Shown one piece after another: positions 18,406 to 26,904 of a stretch of DNA of 34,509 bases. A program made the translations under genes and the position numbers. The DNA comes from Candidatus Aalborgiella aggregata. Lineage in GTDB: Bacteria > Pseudomonadota > Gammaproteobacteria > Burkholderiales > Burkholderiaceae_C. The stretch spans positions 1-34,509 of the forward strand of contig JADIYY010000006.1 in the NCBI GenBank assembly GCA_016705065.1, written 5' to 3'. Position 1 is the first letter of the stretch, and the number at the start of each line of letters is the position of its first letter. The notes under the pieces are model-generated. The model was not told the origin of the DNA. It did no database searches and saw nothing but the letters and a program-made list of their open reading frames with translations.

Positions 18406-19488
18406 ATGGCCGATTTATTTGAGAACCCCATGGGCTTGATGGGCTTCGAGTTCGTAGAGTTTGCATCACCCACCGCCAATGTTTTGGAACCCTTGTTTGA
18501 AAAAATGGGCTTCAGCTTGGTCGCCAAGCACCGCAGCAAAGATGTGGTGCTGTACCGTCAAGGTGACATCAACTTCATTGTGAACCGCGAACCCAAAAGC
18601 CAAGCTTGGTACTTTGCCGCCGAGCATGGCGCAGCAGCTTGCAGCATGGCGTTTCGGGTGAAAGACTCGCACAAGGCGTATGCACGTGCACTCGAGTTGG
18701 GTGCGCAACCGATTGACATTCCCACCGGCCCGATGGAGCTGCGCTTGCCTGCTATCAAAGGCATTGGCGGTGCGCCTTTGTATTTGATTGACCGCTATGA
18801 AGACGGTAAAAGCATTTACGACATCGATTTTGATTTTTTGCCCAATGCGGATCGCCACCCCAAGGGGCATGGCTTTCGATTGATTGACCACCTCACACAC
18901 AATGTGTACAAAGGGCGCATGGCGTTTTGGGGTGCGTTTTACGAGCGCATTTTTAACTTTCGCGAAATTCGTTATTTCGACATCAAGGGTGAATACACGG
19001 GCCTCACCAGCCGCGCCATGACCGCGCCTGATGGCTTGATTCGCATTCCCTTGAATGAAGAGTCTGGCAAAACGGGTGGGCAGATTGAGGAATTTTTGAT
19101 GCAGTTCAATGGCGAGGGCATACAGCACATTGCGCTTTTGACAGATGATCTTCTGGCCAGTGTCGATGCACTGCAAATGGCCGGCATCCCATTGATGACA
19201 GCGCCCAACGATGTGTACTATGAAATGTTGGAAGAACGCATGCCGGGGCATGGTGAACCCATAGAGCAACTGCAAACGCGCGGTATTTTGTTGGATGGCT
19301 CTACCGCCAATGGCGAGAAGCGTTTGCTCTTGCAAATCTTTTCGCAAACTTTGTTGGGGCCGGTGTTTTTTGAATTCATCCAACGCAAAAATGACGAAGG
19401 CTTTGGCGAGGGCAATTTCAAAGCCTTGTTTGAATCGCTGGAGCGCGACCAGTTGCGCCGCGGTACCATACAGGTAGAAAATACATAA
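18406..19488 (+). CDS. hppD: 4-hydroxyphenylpyruvate dioxygenase
   Basis: Fe(II) dioxygenase that converts 4-hydroxyphenylpyruvate to homogentisate in tyrosine breakdown. 360 residues, the usual bacterial length, with two VOC-type halves. The iron ligands are visible as H162 (RLIDHLTHNV), H241 (GIQHIALLTDD) and E323 (FFEFIQRK). The C-terminal helix region NFKALFESLERDQLRRGT is typical. A GGAGG site precedes the ATG at 18406. The VOC gene 16 bases downstream is probably cotranscribed. Other homogentisate-pathway genes are not in the window. Confidence 0.95.
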   Translation: MADLFENPMGLMGFEFVEFASPTANVLEPLFEKMGFSLVAKHRSKDVVLYRQGDINFIVNREPKSQAWYFAAEHGAAACSMAFRVKDSHKAYARALELGAQPIDIPTGPMELRLPAIKGIGGAPLYLIDRYEDGKSIYDIDFDFLPNADRHPKGHGFRLIDHLTHNVYKGRMAFWGAFYERIFNFREIRYFDIKGEYTGLTSRAMTAPDGLIRIPLNEESGKTGGQIEEFLMQFNGEGIQHIALLTDDLLASVDALQMAGIPLMTAPNDVYYEMLEERMPGHGEPIEQLQTRGILLDGSTANGEKRLLLQIFSQTLLGPVFFEFIQRKNDEGFGEGNFKALFESLERDQLRRGTIQVENT

Positions 19489-19504
19489 GAACGAACACGG
19501 AGAA

Positions 19505-20278
19505 ATGAACATGAAACTTGAACGCATTCACCACGTGGCTTACCGCTGCAAAGACGCCAAAGAAACGGTGGATTGGTATGTCAAACACCTGAACATGAAT
19601 TTTGTCTTGGCCATTGCCGAAGATTTGGTGCCATCCACCAAAGCGCCTGATCCGTACATGCATATCTTCATGGACGCGGGCAACGGCAATGTGCTGGCAT
19701 TTTTTGAGCTGCCCAATTCACCCGTCATGGGGCGCGATACCAACACCCCGGATTGGGTGCAACACATTGCGTTCAAGGTGGACAGTGTGAAAACGCTGGA
19801 AGAAACCAAAGACCGCTTGGTGGCTGCGGGCGTTGAGGTGGTGGGTGTGACCGATCACACCATTTTCAAAAGCATTTATTTCTTCGACCCCAACGGCCAC
19901 CGCTTGGAATTGGCCGCCGACGTGGGCACACCCGATATGTACCAAAAACTTGATGCGGTGAAATGGGACATGCTGGAAGAATGGAGCAAAACCAAACGCG
20001 CACCCAAGCATGCAGCGTGGATGCACGTGCGAGAGTTCAGTGAATCGCGCTTTCTAGGAAACGTGCCTTTTCAACCTGCATCGGCCCCTTCAATGCGAAT
20101 CGTCAAAGGCGCGTGGTGCTGGAGAAGCGTATTTTTCGGCTTTGTCAGAATTTGCGTTCCTTGCGAGCCAACCGCGCAGCCAATGCGTTTCGCCAGCCGG
20201 CGGAGTCAAGGGCAAGGCACAACTGATAGTCCAAACGCCAGCCCAAACGCTCGGGGGGCGGGACGGTTTACGCGTTAA
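19505..20278 (+). CDS. VOC/glyoxalase-family protein (native end near 20050)
   Basis: Homologous part is residues ~1-182: LERIHHVAYRCKDAKETVDWYV, a metal-ligand type segment PYMHIFMDAGNGNVLAFFELP, WVQHIAFKV, FDPNGHRLELA and TKRAPKHAAWMHVREF. Such ~180-residue VOC proteins occur beside hppD or in catabolic clusters; the substrate is unknown. The frame remains open to 20278, but that tail has no family resemblance and overlaps the convergent xth gene, so a lost stop near 20050 (an indel) is likely. The start is 19505 or 19511. Confidence 0.75.
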   Translation: MNMKLERIHHVAYRCKDAKETVDWYVKHLNMNFVLAIAEDLVPSTKAPDPYMHIFMDAGNGNVLAFFELPNSPVMGRDTNTPDWVQHIAFKVDSVKTLEETKDRLVAAGVEVVGVTDHTIFKSIYFFDPNGHRLELAADVGTPDMYQKLDAVKWDMLEEWSKTKRAPKHAAWMHVREFSESRFLGNVPFQPASAPSMRIVKGAWCWRSVFFGFVRICVPCEPTAQPMRFASRRSQGQGTTDSPNASPNARGAGRFTR

Positions 20279-20959
20279 CCTCCACCAGGGTGGTCAGCGC
20301 ACTTCTTTGCGTGGTGGTCTAAGCGCCGTTTTTGGTAGCTTGCGGTACACATCGCACAGGCCGCCCACTTCGGGGTGCAGCAATTGCGTCATCCAGTCGC
20401 GCTCTTCTGGCAAAAAGCCGCTGTTCTTTTTATTGCCTTTGTAGTTTTTCAAATCAATCTCTTGGTGTGCAATGTTCACGTCGCCACAGAGAATGAATTC
20501 GCGTTCTTTTTGCAAATGTTGCAAATGCGGCAACATTTGCGCTAAAAATCTGAACTTGGCTTGCTGGCGCTCTTCGCCCGACGAGCCACTGGGGTAATAG
20601 CAGCTGATGATAGACAGCTTGCGCGCAGGCGTGTCAAAGCGCAGTTCCACATAGCGCCCCTCGGCGTTGAATTCGTCAAACGCAGGGTTGTTGCCAATGC
20701 CCACCACCACATCACTGGGTGTGGCTTGGGTGTAAATGCCCACGCCGGAATAGCCCTTTTTTTCTGCAAAGTGAAAATAGCCTTTGAGCCCCGCCATCTC
20801 TTCAAATTTGTCTTTCACGTCCTCATACTGCGCTTTCACCTCTTGGACACAAATACAATGGGGCTTAGATTGTTCAAGCCATTTGGCCAAGCCTTTGTTG
20901 GATGCGGAGCGAATGCCGTTGAGATTCAGGCTGGTGAGTTTGAACAGGTTTTTAGACAT
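20071..20959 (-). CDS. xth: Exodeoxyribonuclease III, 3' third degenerate
   Basis: AP endonuclease/3'-5' exonuclease of base excision repair. Residues 1-~208 are well conserved: FKLTSLNLNGIRSASNKGLA, ICVQEVKAQ (metal Glu), GYSGVGIYT, ISCYYPSGSSGEERQQAKFR (catalytic Tyr), FILCGDVNIAHQEIDLKNYK and SGFLPEERDWM. After DVYRKL (near 20340) the reading is scrambled over ~100 bases. Then LGWRLDYQL reappears near 20235, and HHAPLTIRIE near 20100 stands where S-D-H-A-P-L is expected. The extent to 20071 covers this remnant. Either several sequencing errors or a decaying gene; the catalytic Asp-His pair cannot be confirmed. Confidence 0.75.
20512..20540. repeat. Perfect 11-bp inverted repeat in xth
   Basis: GCAAATGTTGC and GCAACATTTGC are separated by seven bases and form a perfect hairpin inside the xth coding sequence (encoding part of QMLPHLQHLQKE). 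Confidence 0.7.
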
Positions 20960-20977
20960 ACAAAGAAACTAATTAAA

Positions 20978-21676
20978 ATGAACATGATGAATGTAACGAA
21001 TACAGACCAGTTGGCACAAGACTTTGTGAAATTTGCACTGGCCAGCGGCGTTTTGGGTTTTGGAGAGTTTAAAACCAAAGCAGGCCGCATGAGCCCTTAT
21101 TTTTTCAACGCCGGCTTGTTTGATGATGGTGCGAAGTTGGGCAAACTGGCAGAGTTTTACGCCAAAAGTTTGGTCAACAGCGGCATTGAATTCGACATGA
21201 TTTTGGCCCCGCCTACACAAGGCATTCCGCTGGGCGCAGCGGTGGCGATAGAGCTGGCGCGATTGGGTCGCAACGTGCCCTTTGCCTACAACCGCAAAGA
21301 AGCCAAAGACCACGGCGAAGGCGGCAGCTTGGTGGGTGCGCCGCTCAAAGGCCGGGTGTTGATTGTGGACGACGTCATGTCCGCCGGCACCGCCACGCGC
21401 GAATCCATCGCCCTCATCAAAGCCGCAGGTGCCACACCGGCAGCGGTGGCCATCGCTTTAGACCGTCAAGAAAAAGCCACAGAGAAAAATGCAGCGGGTG
21501 AAGTGGTGGAAGTACCCTACAGCGCAGTGCAATACGTGCGCAATCAATTGGGTATGAAGGTCTGCACAATCGCCAGCCTAAAAGACTTGCTGGACTACCT
21601 CGCCACCACCGACAACGCGGCACAAAAATCGCACGAGGCCGCGATACAAGCTTACCGCGACAGGTATGGTGTTTAG
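20978..21676 (+). CDS. pyrE: Orotate phosphoribosyltransferase
   Basis: Makes orotidine 5'-phosphate from orotate and PRPP in pyrimidine synthesis. 232 residues. Visible are SGVLGFGEFKTKAGRMSPYFFNAG (orotate-site N-terminus), LAPPTQGIPLGAAVA, FAYNRKEAKDHGEGGSLVG (flexible catalytic loop with K/H) and the PRPP-binding VLIVDDVMSAGTATRES. ATGs at 20978, 20984 and 20987 are in frame. The first is taken; the gap to the divergent xth start is then only 18 bases, so each promoter must lie within the other gene. The frame is open far upstream, but that part is antisense to xth. Confidence 0.95.
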   Translation: MNMMNVTNTDQLAQDFVKFALASGVLGFGEFKTKAGRMSPYFFNAGLFDDGAKLGKLAEFYAKSLVNSGIEFDMILAPPTQGIPLGAAVAIELARLGRNVPFAYNRKEAKDHGEGGSLVGAPLKGRVLIVDDVMSAGTATRESIALIKAAGATPAAVAIALDRQEKATEKNAAGEVVEVPYSAVQYVRNQLGMKVCTIASLKDLLDYLATTDNAAQKSHEAAIQAYRDRYGV

Positions 21677-21700
21677 GGCAGAGCCAGCAAGTTATATAAG

Positions 21701-21759
21701 ATTTTTTGGCCTCTAGCCGGCGTGTTGATTGCCTAGAGCGCTATGAATAATATAGCATT
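21701..21759 (-). repeat. Dispersed repeat, copy E
   Basis: TTTTTTGGCCTCTAGCCGG, then GTGTTGATTGCCTAGAGC, then GCTATGAATAATATAGC. CTCTAG and CTAGAG form the wide inverted repeat, GCTAT and ATAGC the short hairpin. It fills the gap between convergent pyrE and alkB, with its end overlapping the alkB stop codon. Confidence 0.85.
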
Positions 21760-22813
21760 AATCGGGATGCAATGCTTTTAACCTGGGGTGCATCAATGCA
21801 AACCACAATCGGGGTATGGGGGCAATGAAAAGGCAACCGGCATAGCCAGTCGGCAATTGAGGACCGTTTGGCATGGCTTGCAAAGTGCTGTAGGGCTTCC
21901 ATGCATGCATGTGATGACTGGAGTGGCGCTGCAAATTGGCCAACAGGCTATTGGTGACAAAGCAATCCGCGTTCCATGCGTGGTTCATGCCGAAGGGTTC
22001 TCGTTTGCCACCAGCAGATTGACGCTGTAAGCCATAATGCTCGATGTAATTGATGGTCTCCAACATCAAGCAAGCGATGGCTGATTGGAGTAACAAAAAC
22101 ACTGTTATTTTGACCGCGAAAGGGGTATATTCCATGCCGCCCAGAGCGGGTACCAGCATCAAAAAAGGCGTGAGCAAGCTGCCTACCGCGACCAGTGTGC
22201 TCCAAAGCAGCGGGCTCTTGTGCCAAGCGCTTTTGGTATGCGCTATTCGTTGGGCTTCTAAGCGCCAGCCATTGATGAAACTGCCAGACAAGGTACGGGG
22301 TAAAAATCGATACAGGCTTTCGCCATAACGGGCGGTGGCGGGGTCGTCATAGGTGGCGGCACGAGCGTGATGGCCTTTGTAGTGCTCAACCATGAAATGG
22401 CCGTAATTCACACTGGTCATGAGTACCCAAGCCATCAAGCGATCAAAATTGGATTGCCTGTGGCCAAGCTCATGCGCAAACGTAATCCCTTGAGCACCCG
22501 TGATGAATCCAACCGCAAAGCTGATACCCAAAACCACCAACCATTCAGATTGCATGGCCTGCCAGGCGCCTAAACCTATCAAAAATAACTGCAGAGGTAC
22601 ATACAAACGCAACAGTCCGAGAAACCACGTTTGAGAGGTTCGCACATCCACAGGTTCAGGAGATTGGAATGGCAGTAACGCATCAAGCCCTGCTATCAAC
22701 AACCAGATTGCAAGTGTGCTTAAAAAAGCATGTTGGGGTGTGAACCACAGGTTGAATATGGCCAACAGTGGTAGCAACAAAGCCAATGAGAATCGCAGGT
22801 CTATCATCCGCAT
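21758..22813 (-). CDS. alkB: AlkB-type alkane 1-monooxygenase / membrane fatty-acid desaturase-like
   Basis: A 351-residue integral-membrane non-haem di-iron enzyme with about six hydrophobic segments. The histidine clusters are HELGHR (114-119), EHYKGHH (143-149) and LQRHSSHH (294-301). The AlkB-specific NYIEHYGL lies at 255-262. The third cluster has Ser where AlkB usually has Asp (LQRHSDHH). AlkB enzymes hydroxylate the terminal carbon of alkanes with rubredoxin as electron donor. No rubredoxin gene is adjacent, so related xylene-monooxygenase-like substrates are possible. The stop lies in the end of repeat copy E. The start is 22813 or 22807, no strong ribosome site. Confidence 0.85.
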   Translation of the reverse strand: MRMIDLRFSLALLLPLLAIFNLWFTPQHAFLSTLAIWLLIAGLDALLPFQSPEPVDVRTSQTWFLGLLRLYVPLQLFLIGLGAWQAMQSEWLVVLGISFAVGFITGAQGITFAHELGHRQSNFDRLMAWVLMTSVNYGHFMVEHYKGHHARAATYDDPATARYGESLYRFLPRTLSGSFINGWRLEAQRIAHTKSAWHKSPLLWSTLVAVGSLLTPFLMLVPALGGMEYTPFAVKITVFLLLQSAIACLMLETINYIEHYGLQRQSAGGKREPFGMNHAWNADCFVTNSLLANLQRHSSHHMHAWKPYSTLQAMPNGPQLPTGYAGCLFIAPIPRLWFALMHPRLKALHPD

Positions 22814-22890
22814 GGTTTGGATTCTGTTGCTATTTTTGTCGTTTGTCTATTGGCAGATGTTCCTATGGCAGTTTTTATAAAAATAATCGC

Positions 22891-24234
22891 TTAATTCAAT
22901 TTCTTTTTCAACAACTCATTCACCTGCGCCGGGTTGCCTTTGCCTTTGGTGGCTTTCATGGCTTGGCCGACCAGCGCGTTGAAGGCCTTGGCGTTTCCGG
23001 CCTTGTATTCTTCAACCGACTTGCTATTGGCTGCAATCACGCTGTCGATGATGCCTTCCAGCTCGCCGGTGTCGCTCATCTGTTTGAGGCCTTTGGCTTC
23101 GATGATGGCGTCAACGTCTTTGCCCTCGCCTTGCTTGGCTTGGCCACTGGTTTTGGCGGTTTCTTCAAAATAGGCCGCCACCGCTTTGCTTTGCGTCAGC
23201 TGCGTCGCATCGTATTCAGACAAACCGTAATCCGCCATGAAACGGGTCGCCATCACGCGGGGCAACTCGGTCATCTCTGCGCGAACGCGGCCAACCCACT
23301 CGTCGGCAATCACCAAAGGTGGCAAGTCGGGGTCGGGGAAATAGCGGTAGTCGGCGGCGTCTTCTTTGGTGCGCATGGCGCGGGTTTCGCCGCTGTCGGG
23401 GTTGAACAAAACCGTGGCTTGCTCAATGCTGTGGCCGTCTTCGATTTGCTCAATCTGCCAGCGCACCTCATAGTCAATCGCTTGCTGCATGAACTTAAAG
23501 CTGTTCAAATTTTTGATTTCGCGGCGCGTGCCAAACTTGGCGCCGGGTTTGCGCACCGACACATTGGCATCACAGCGGAAGCTGCCTTCTTGCATGTTGC
23601 CATCGCAAATGCCAATCCAAGTCACGATTTTGTGCAGCTCTTTGGCATAGGCCACCGCCTCGGCGCTGGACCGAATATCGGGCTCGGTGACGATTTCCAA
23701 AAGCGGTGTACCCGCACGATTCAGGTCGATACCGCTTTGGCCTACAAAATCTTCATGCAGCGATTTGCCTGCGTCTTCTTCCAAGTGAGCGCGCACTAAG
23801 CGGACGCTTTTCTTGACATCGCCCAAGAAAAATTCAACCGAACCACTCTGCACCACTGGGATTTCATACTGGCTGATTTGGTAGCCTTTGGGCAGGTCGG
23901 GGTAGAAATAATTCTTACGTGCAAAGATGCTGCGTGGTGCGACTTTGGCGTTCACGGCCAAGCCAAATTGAATGGCACGCTCCACCGCGCCTTTGTTCAT
24001 CACGGGCAAAGTGCCGGGCAAAGCGATGTCCACCGCGCAGGCTTGGGTGTTGGGCTCTGCGCCAAAAGCGGTCGATGAACGACTGAAAATTTTGCTGGCC
24101 GTTGACAGTTGCGCGTGGGTTTCAAAACCAATCACCACCTCATAGCCGCGCACCAAGAGCGACATGTCCACTTGGCGATCGTCTTTGAACTCGGTGCTGC
24201 TTTCGGTCATGCTTGTTGTGTTGGTTGTACTCAT
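22891..24234 (-). CDS. gatB: Asp/Glu-tRNA amidotransferase subunit B with internal in-frame deletion
   Basis: GatB binds the mischarged tRNA and activates its Asp/Glu in the GatCAB complex. The cradle domain is intact: GYEVVIGFETHAQLST, YFYPDLPKGYQISQYE, RAHLEEDAGKSLHEDF, GTPLLEIVTEPDI, REIKNLNSFKFMQQAIDYE and DYRYFPDPDLPP. The C-terminal helical/YqeY domain is shortened. After EETAKTSGQAK the sequence jumps to QGEGKDVDAIIEAKGLKQM, losing about 55 residues that in relatives run from SNWIMGE to the KQVFE region. The end (NPAQVNELLKKKLN) is normal. 447 residues including an extended N-terminus, versus ~480. A strong GGGAGGGAG site precedes the start; the gatA stop is one base upstream. Confidence 0.93.
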   Translation of the reverse strand: MSTTNTTSMTESSTEFKDDRQVDMSLLVRGYEVVIGFETHAQLSTASKIFSRSSTAFGAEPNTQACAVDIALPGTLPVMNKGAVERAIQFGLAVNAKVAPRSIFARKNYFYPDLPKGYQISQYEIPVVQSGSVEFFLGDVKKSVRLVRAHLEEDAGKSLHEDFVGQSGIDLNRAGTPLLEIVTEPDIRSSAEAVAYAKELHKIVTWIGICDGNMQEGSFRCDANVSVRKPGAKFGTRREIKNLNSFKFMQQAIDYEVRWQIEQIEDGHSIEQATVLFNPDSGETRAMRTKEDAADYRYFPDPDLPPLVIADEWVGRVRAEMTELPRVMATRFMADYGLSEYDATQLTQSKAVAAYFEETAKTSGQAKQGEGKDVDAIIEAKGLKQMSDTGELEGIIDSVIAANSKSVEEYKAGNAKAFNALVGQAMKATKGKGNPAQVNELLKKKLN

Positions 24235-24235
24235 G

Positions 24236-25257
24236 TCAGGCTCCCTCCCCTAATGTCGGCGGTTTGCGCGAATGGAAATCGGTTGCCTGCTGCAAGCGGT
24301 GCGCCATGTTGAGCAGCTTGGCTTCTGAAAAATAATTACCAATCAGTTGCAGGCCAACGGGCATATTGGCTTCGCCAAAACCTGCCGGCACGCTCATGCC
24401 AGGCAAGCCAGCCAATGATGCGGGCAAGGTGAAAATATCGGCCAAATAGTTGGCTACAGGGTCGTCGGACTTTTCGCCCAGTTTCCACGCCACGGTGGGG
24501 GCACGTGTAGTCTTCGGCTGGCATGTCCAGCGAGGTCGAGTCGCGGTCCAAATCGGGTCCACATGGCAGACAAGAGCAAGGCGCAATCTTCAGCGGTGCG
24601 CGCCATGGGGCCGGCTTGGTCCAAGCTGGAGGCAAACGCCACCATGCCAGCGCGATGCGCGGCCATACGTGGGTTTGATGCCGGTGATGCCGCAAAACGC
24701 GGCGGGTTGGCGAATTGAGCCGCCGGTGTCCGTACCCGTTGCCGCAGGGGTGAGTCGTGCCGCCACTGCCGCCGCACTGCCGCCCGACGAGCCACCTGGA
24801 ATGCGCTTGTGATCCCAGGGATTGAGCACGGGCTTGAAGGCAGAGTTTTCATTGCTAGAACCCATGGCAAACTCGTCGCAGTTCAGTTTCCCCAATGAAA
24901 TCATGCCTGATGCGGCTAATTTATTGCCTACAGTGCTATCAAAAGAGGAGTAATAGCCGTCCAACATTTGGATCCGGCGGTGCTAGGAAAGTCTTTGGTG
25001 ACAAAAATATCCTTGTGCGCAAAGGGTACGCCGGTGAGTGCGCCACCTGCGTTTTTGCCAAGCAATTCGTCTGCAGCGCATGCTTGTGACAAGCTGAAAT
25101 CGTCATTGAACGCCAAATACGCGCCCAAGTTGTCAGCAGCGTGAGAGCGGGCTAAAAAATGCTGGGTGACTTCGACGGCAGACAACTCTTGGGCGCGCAG
25201 TTTGCTGGCCAATTGCGCCACCGTGAAATCGTGAATGTGAGAGGGAGAGCTGGACAT
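24236..25257 (-). pseudogene. gatA: Asp/Glu-tRNA amidotransferase subunit A, frameshifted and internally deleted
   Basis: Amidase subunit that releases ammonia from glutamine. Present in order are TVAQLASKLRAQELSAVEVT, GVPFAHKDIF (catalytic Lys), a slip at an A run near 24975, LGKLNCDEFAMGSSNENSAF, IPGGSSGGSAAAVAARL and GTDTGGSIRQPAAFCG (the two catalytic serines). Another slip near 24665 precedes FASSLDQAGPMARTAEDCAL. After STSLDMPAEDYT (~24500) the sequence jumps to APTVAWKLGEKSDDPV, omitting about 150 residues found in other GatA proteins. It ends ADIFTLPASLAGLPGMSVPA and FHSRKPPTLGEGA. Span ~340 codons versus ~490. Start at 25257 fits the family N-terminus. Confidence 0.88.
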
Positions 25258-25293
25258 GGGGGAGTTTTTGATACGTTCTGATTCGGGGGACAA

Positions 25294-25593
25294 TTATTCA
25301 ATGACTTTGGGCACCAAAAACAGCCCGTTTTCAACCGCTGGCGCGGTGCGCTGGTTGGCTTCCCGTTGATTCGGTTCGCTGGCTACATCGTCACGCAGGC
25401 GTAAGGCGACTTCTTGAATCACCTCGATCGGGTGCGCCAGAGGTTGGATGCCCGCTGTATCGACAGAGCGCATTTTTTCAACAATGTCGAAAAACGCATT
25501 GGTTTGTACCAAGATCCGAGCGCTTTCGTCATCACTGAGCTCTAGGCGGGCTAAATTGGCGATTCGGGCAATATCTTGAGGGCTTAATGACAT
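25294..25593 (-). CDS. gatC: Asp/Glu-tRNA amidotransferase subunit C
   Basis: A 99-residue linker subunit that wraps GatA and GatB. IARIANLARLELSDDE is the conserved N-terminal helix, FFDIVEKMRSVDTAGIQPLAHP the central segment and LRDDVASEPNQRE the loop; it ends ENGLFLVPKVIE, the usual GatC terminus. First gene of the gatCAB operon, 36 bases before gatA, divergent from mreB, an arrangement common in Burkholderiales. Confidence 0.94.
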   Translation of the reverse strand: MSLSPQDIARIANLARLELSDDESARILVQTNAFFDIVEKMRSVDTAGIQPLAHPIEVIQEVALRLRDDVASEPNQREANQRTAPAVENGLFLVPKVIE

Positions 25594-25834
25594 ATTAAGG
25601 ACAAATTAAATGAAGCTAAAAGCAGCCATGACTTGTGCAACAAAATTACGCAAAGCAGAGCTAAAAACGGGTATTTTTACCGAGAGATACGGTATTATCG
25701 TGCGTTTGGTATCGAGTTTGCGCGAACAGTGGCTTTTTTGAAGCCCTCATGTTCTGCTGGTATACAGATTATTCAATATTTTCAAGCGATGGTGCGCAAC
25801 ATTTGTCGCCATGCTTTTCTAGGAATTCATTATT

Positions 25835-26878
25835 ATGTTCGGATCTTTTCGTCGCTACTTTGCGACCGACTTGGCTATTGATTTAGGTACAGCCAACACC
25901 CTGATAGTTGCACGTGATAAAGGCATTGTGCTGGACGAGCCTTCGGTGGTCGCCATTCGCCACGAAGGTGGACCAAATGGGAAAAAGGTGATTCAAGCTG
26001 TAGGCAAAGAAGCCAAGGCCATGTTGGGCAAAGTACCTGGCAATATTGAGGCCATTCGCCCCATGAAAGACGGCGTGATTGCTGACTTTGTGATCACCGA
26101 GCAGATGATCAAGCAGTTCATCAAAATGGTGCACCCCCGCAGCTTTTTCACACCCAGCCCACGCATCATCATTTGCGTGCCTTGCGGTTCGACACAAGTT
26201 GAGCGCCGTGCTATCAAAGACGCAGCAGAGGCAGCCGGCGCATCCACCGTGTATTTGATTGAAGAACCGATGGCCGCAGCGATTGGTGCAGGCTTGCCTG
26301 TGTCGGATGCCAGCGGTTCGATGGTGGTGGACATTGGTGGCGGTACCACTGAAGTCGGTGTGATTTCGTTGGGCGGCATGGTCTACAAAGGCAGCGTTCG
26401 CGTCGGTGGCGACAAGTTTGATGAAGCCATCATCAATTACATACGCCGCAACTATGGCATGCTGATTGGTGAGCCCACCGCAGAGAACATCAAAAAAACC
26501 ATTGGTTCTGCCTTCCCTGGCAGCGAAGTGCGCGAGATGGAAGTGCGAGGCCGCAACTTGGCAGAAGGCGTGCCACGCAGTTTCACCATTTCCAGCAACG
26601 AAGTGTTAGAGGCATTGACAGACCCACTGAACAACATCGTCTCTGCCATCAAAACTGCCTTGGAGCAAACGCCACCTGAGCTCGGTGCCGATATTGCCGA
26701 ACGCGGCATGATGTTGACAGGCGGTGGTGCTTTGTTGCGTGACTTGAATCGTTTGCTGTCTGAAGAAACGGGCTTGCCTGTGTTTGTGGCAGAAGACCCC
26801 TTAACCTGCGTGGTACGTGGCTGTGGCATGGCTTTGGATCGCATGGATCGCACAGGTAATTTGTTCACGTCTGAATAA
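25835..26878 (+). CDS. mreB: Rod-shape-determining protein MreB
   Basis: Actin-like cytoskeletal ATPase that guides lateral wall synthesis. 347 residues, the standard length. TDLAIDLGTANTLIV is phosphate loop 1, MVVDIGGGTTEVGVISLGG phosphate loop 2 and MLTGGGALLRDLNRLL the adenosine motif. The N-terminal FGSFRRYF is the membrane-binding amphipathic start. AGGAA lies nine bases before the ATG. The 241-base gap to gatC should hold promoters for both directions, though no clear -35/-10 pair was found. First gene of mreB-mreC-mreD-mrdA. Confidence 0.97.
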   Translation: MFGSFRRYFATDLAIDLGTANTLIVARDKGIVLDEPSVVAIRHEGGPNGKKVIQAVGKEAKAMLGKVPGNIEAIRPMKDGVIADFVITEQMIKQFIKMVHPRSFFTPSPRIIICVPCGSTQVERRAIKDAAEAAGASTVYLIEEPMAAAIGAGLPVSDASGSMVVDIGGGTTEVGVISLGGMVYKGSVRVGGDKFDEAIINYIRRNYGMLIGEPTAENIKKTIGSAFPGSEVREMEVRGRNLAEGVPRSFTISSNEVLEALTDPLNNIVSAIKTALEQTPPELGADIAERGMMLTGGGALLRDLNRLLSEETGLPVFVAEDPLTCVVRGCGMALDRMDRTGNLFTSE

Positions 26879-26904
26879 CCAGCACAGCAAGCTGGTGTAA
26901 CGCT

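Noticed and set aside
18466..19527. 353-codon minus-strand open frame
   Set aside because: Antisense of hppD, whose iron ligands and ribosome site are all present on the plus strand.
20561..20977. N-terminal extension of pyrE by 139 codons
   Set aside because: The extension is antisense to xth; PyrE homology begins only after 20978.
21701..21759. Rho-independent terminator after pyrE
   Set aside because: The stem exists, but the T run precedes it for plus-strand transcripts and there is no U tract after the stem in either direction.
22768..23799. 343-codon plus-strand open frame
   Set aside because: Exact antisense of the strongly conserved gatB gene; its translation has no domain features.
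24900..24958. Repeat-like stretch in gatA (TTATTGCCTACAGTGCTATC... AGTAATAGCC)
   Set aside because: It encodes normal GatA residues (GYYSSFDSTVGNKLAAS) with no insertion relative to the family, so the resemblance is more simply chance.
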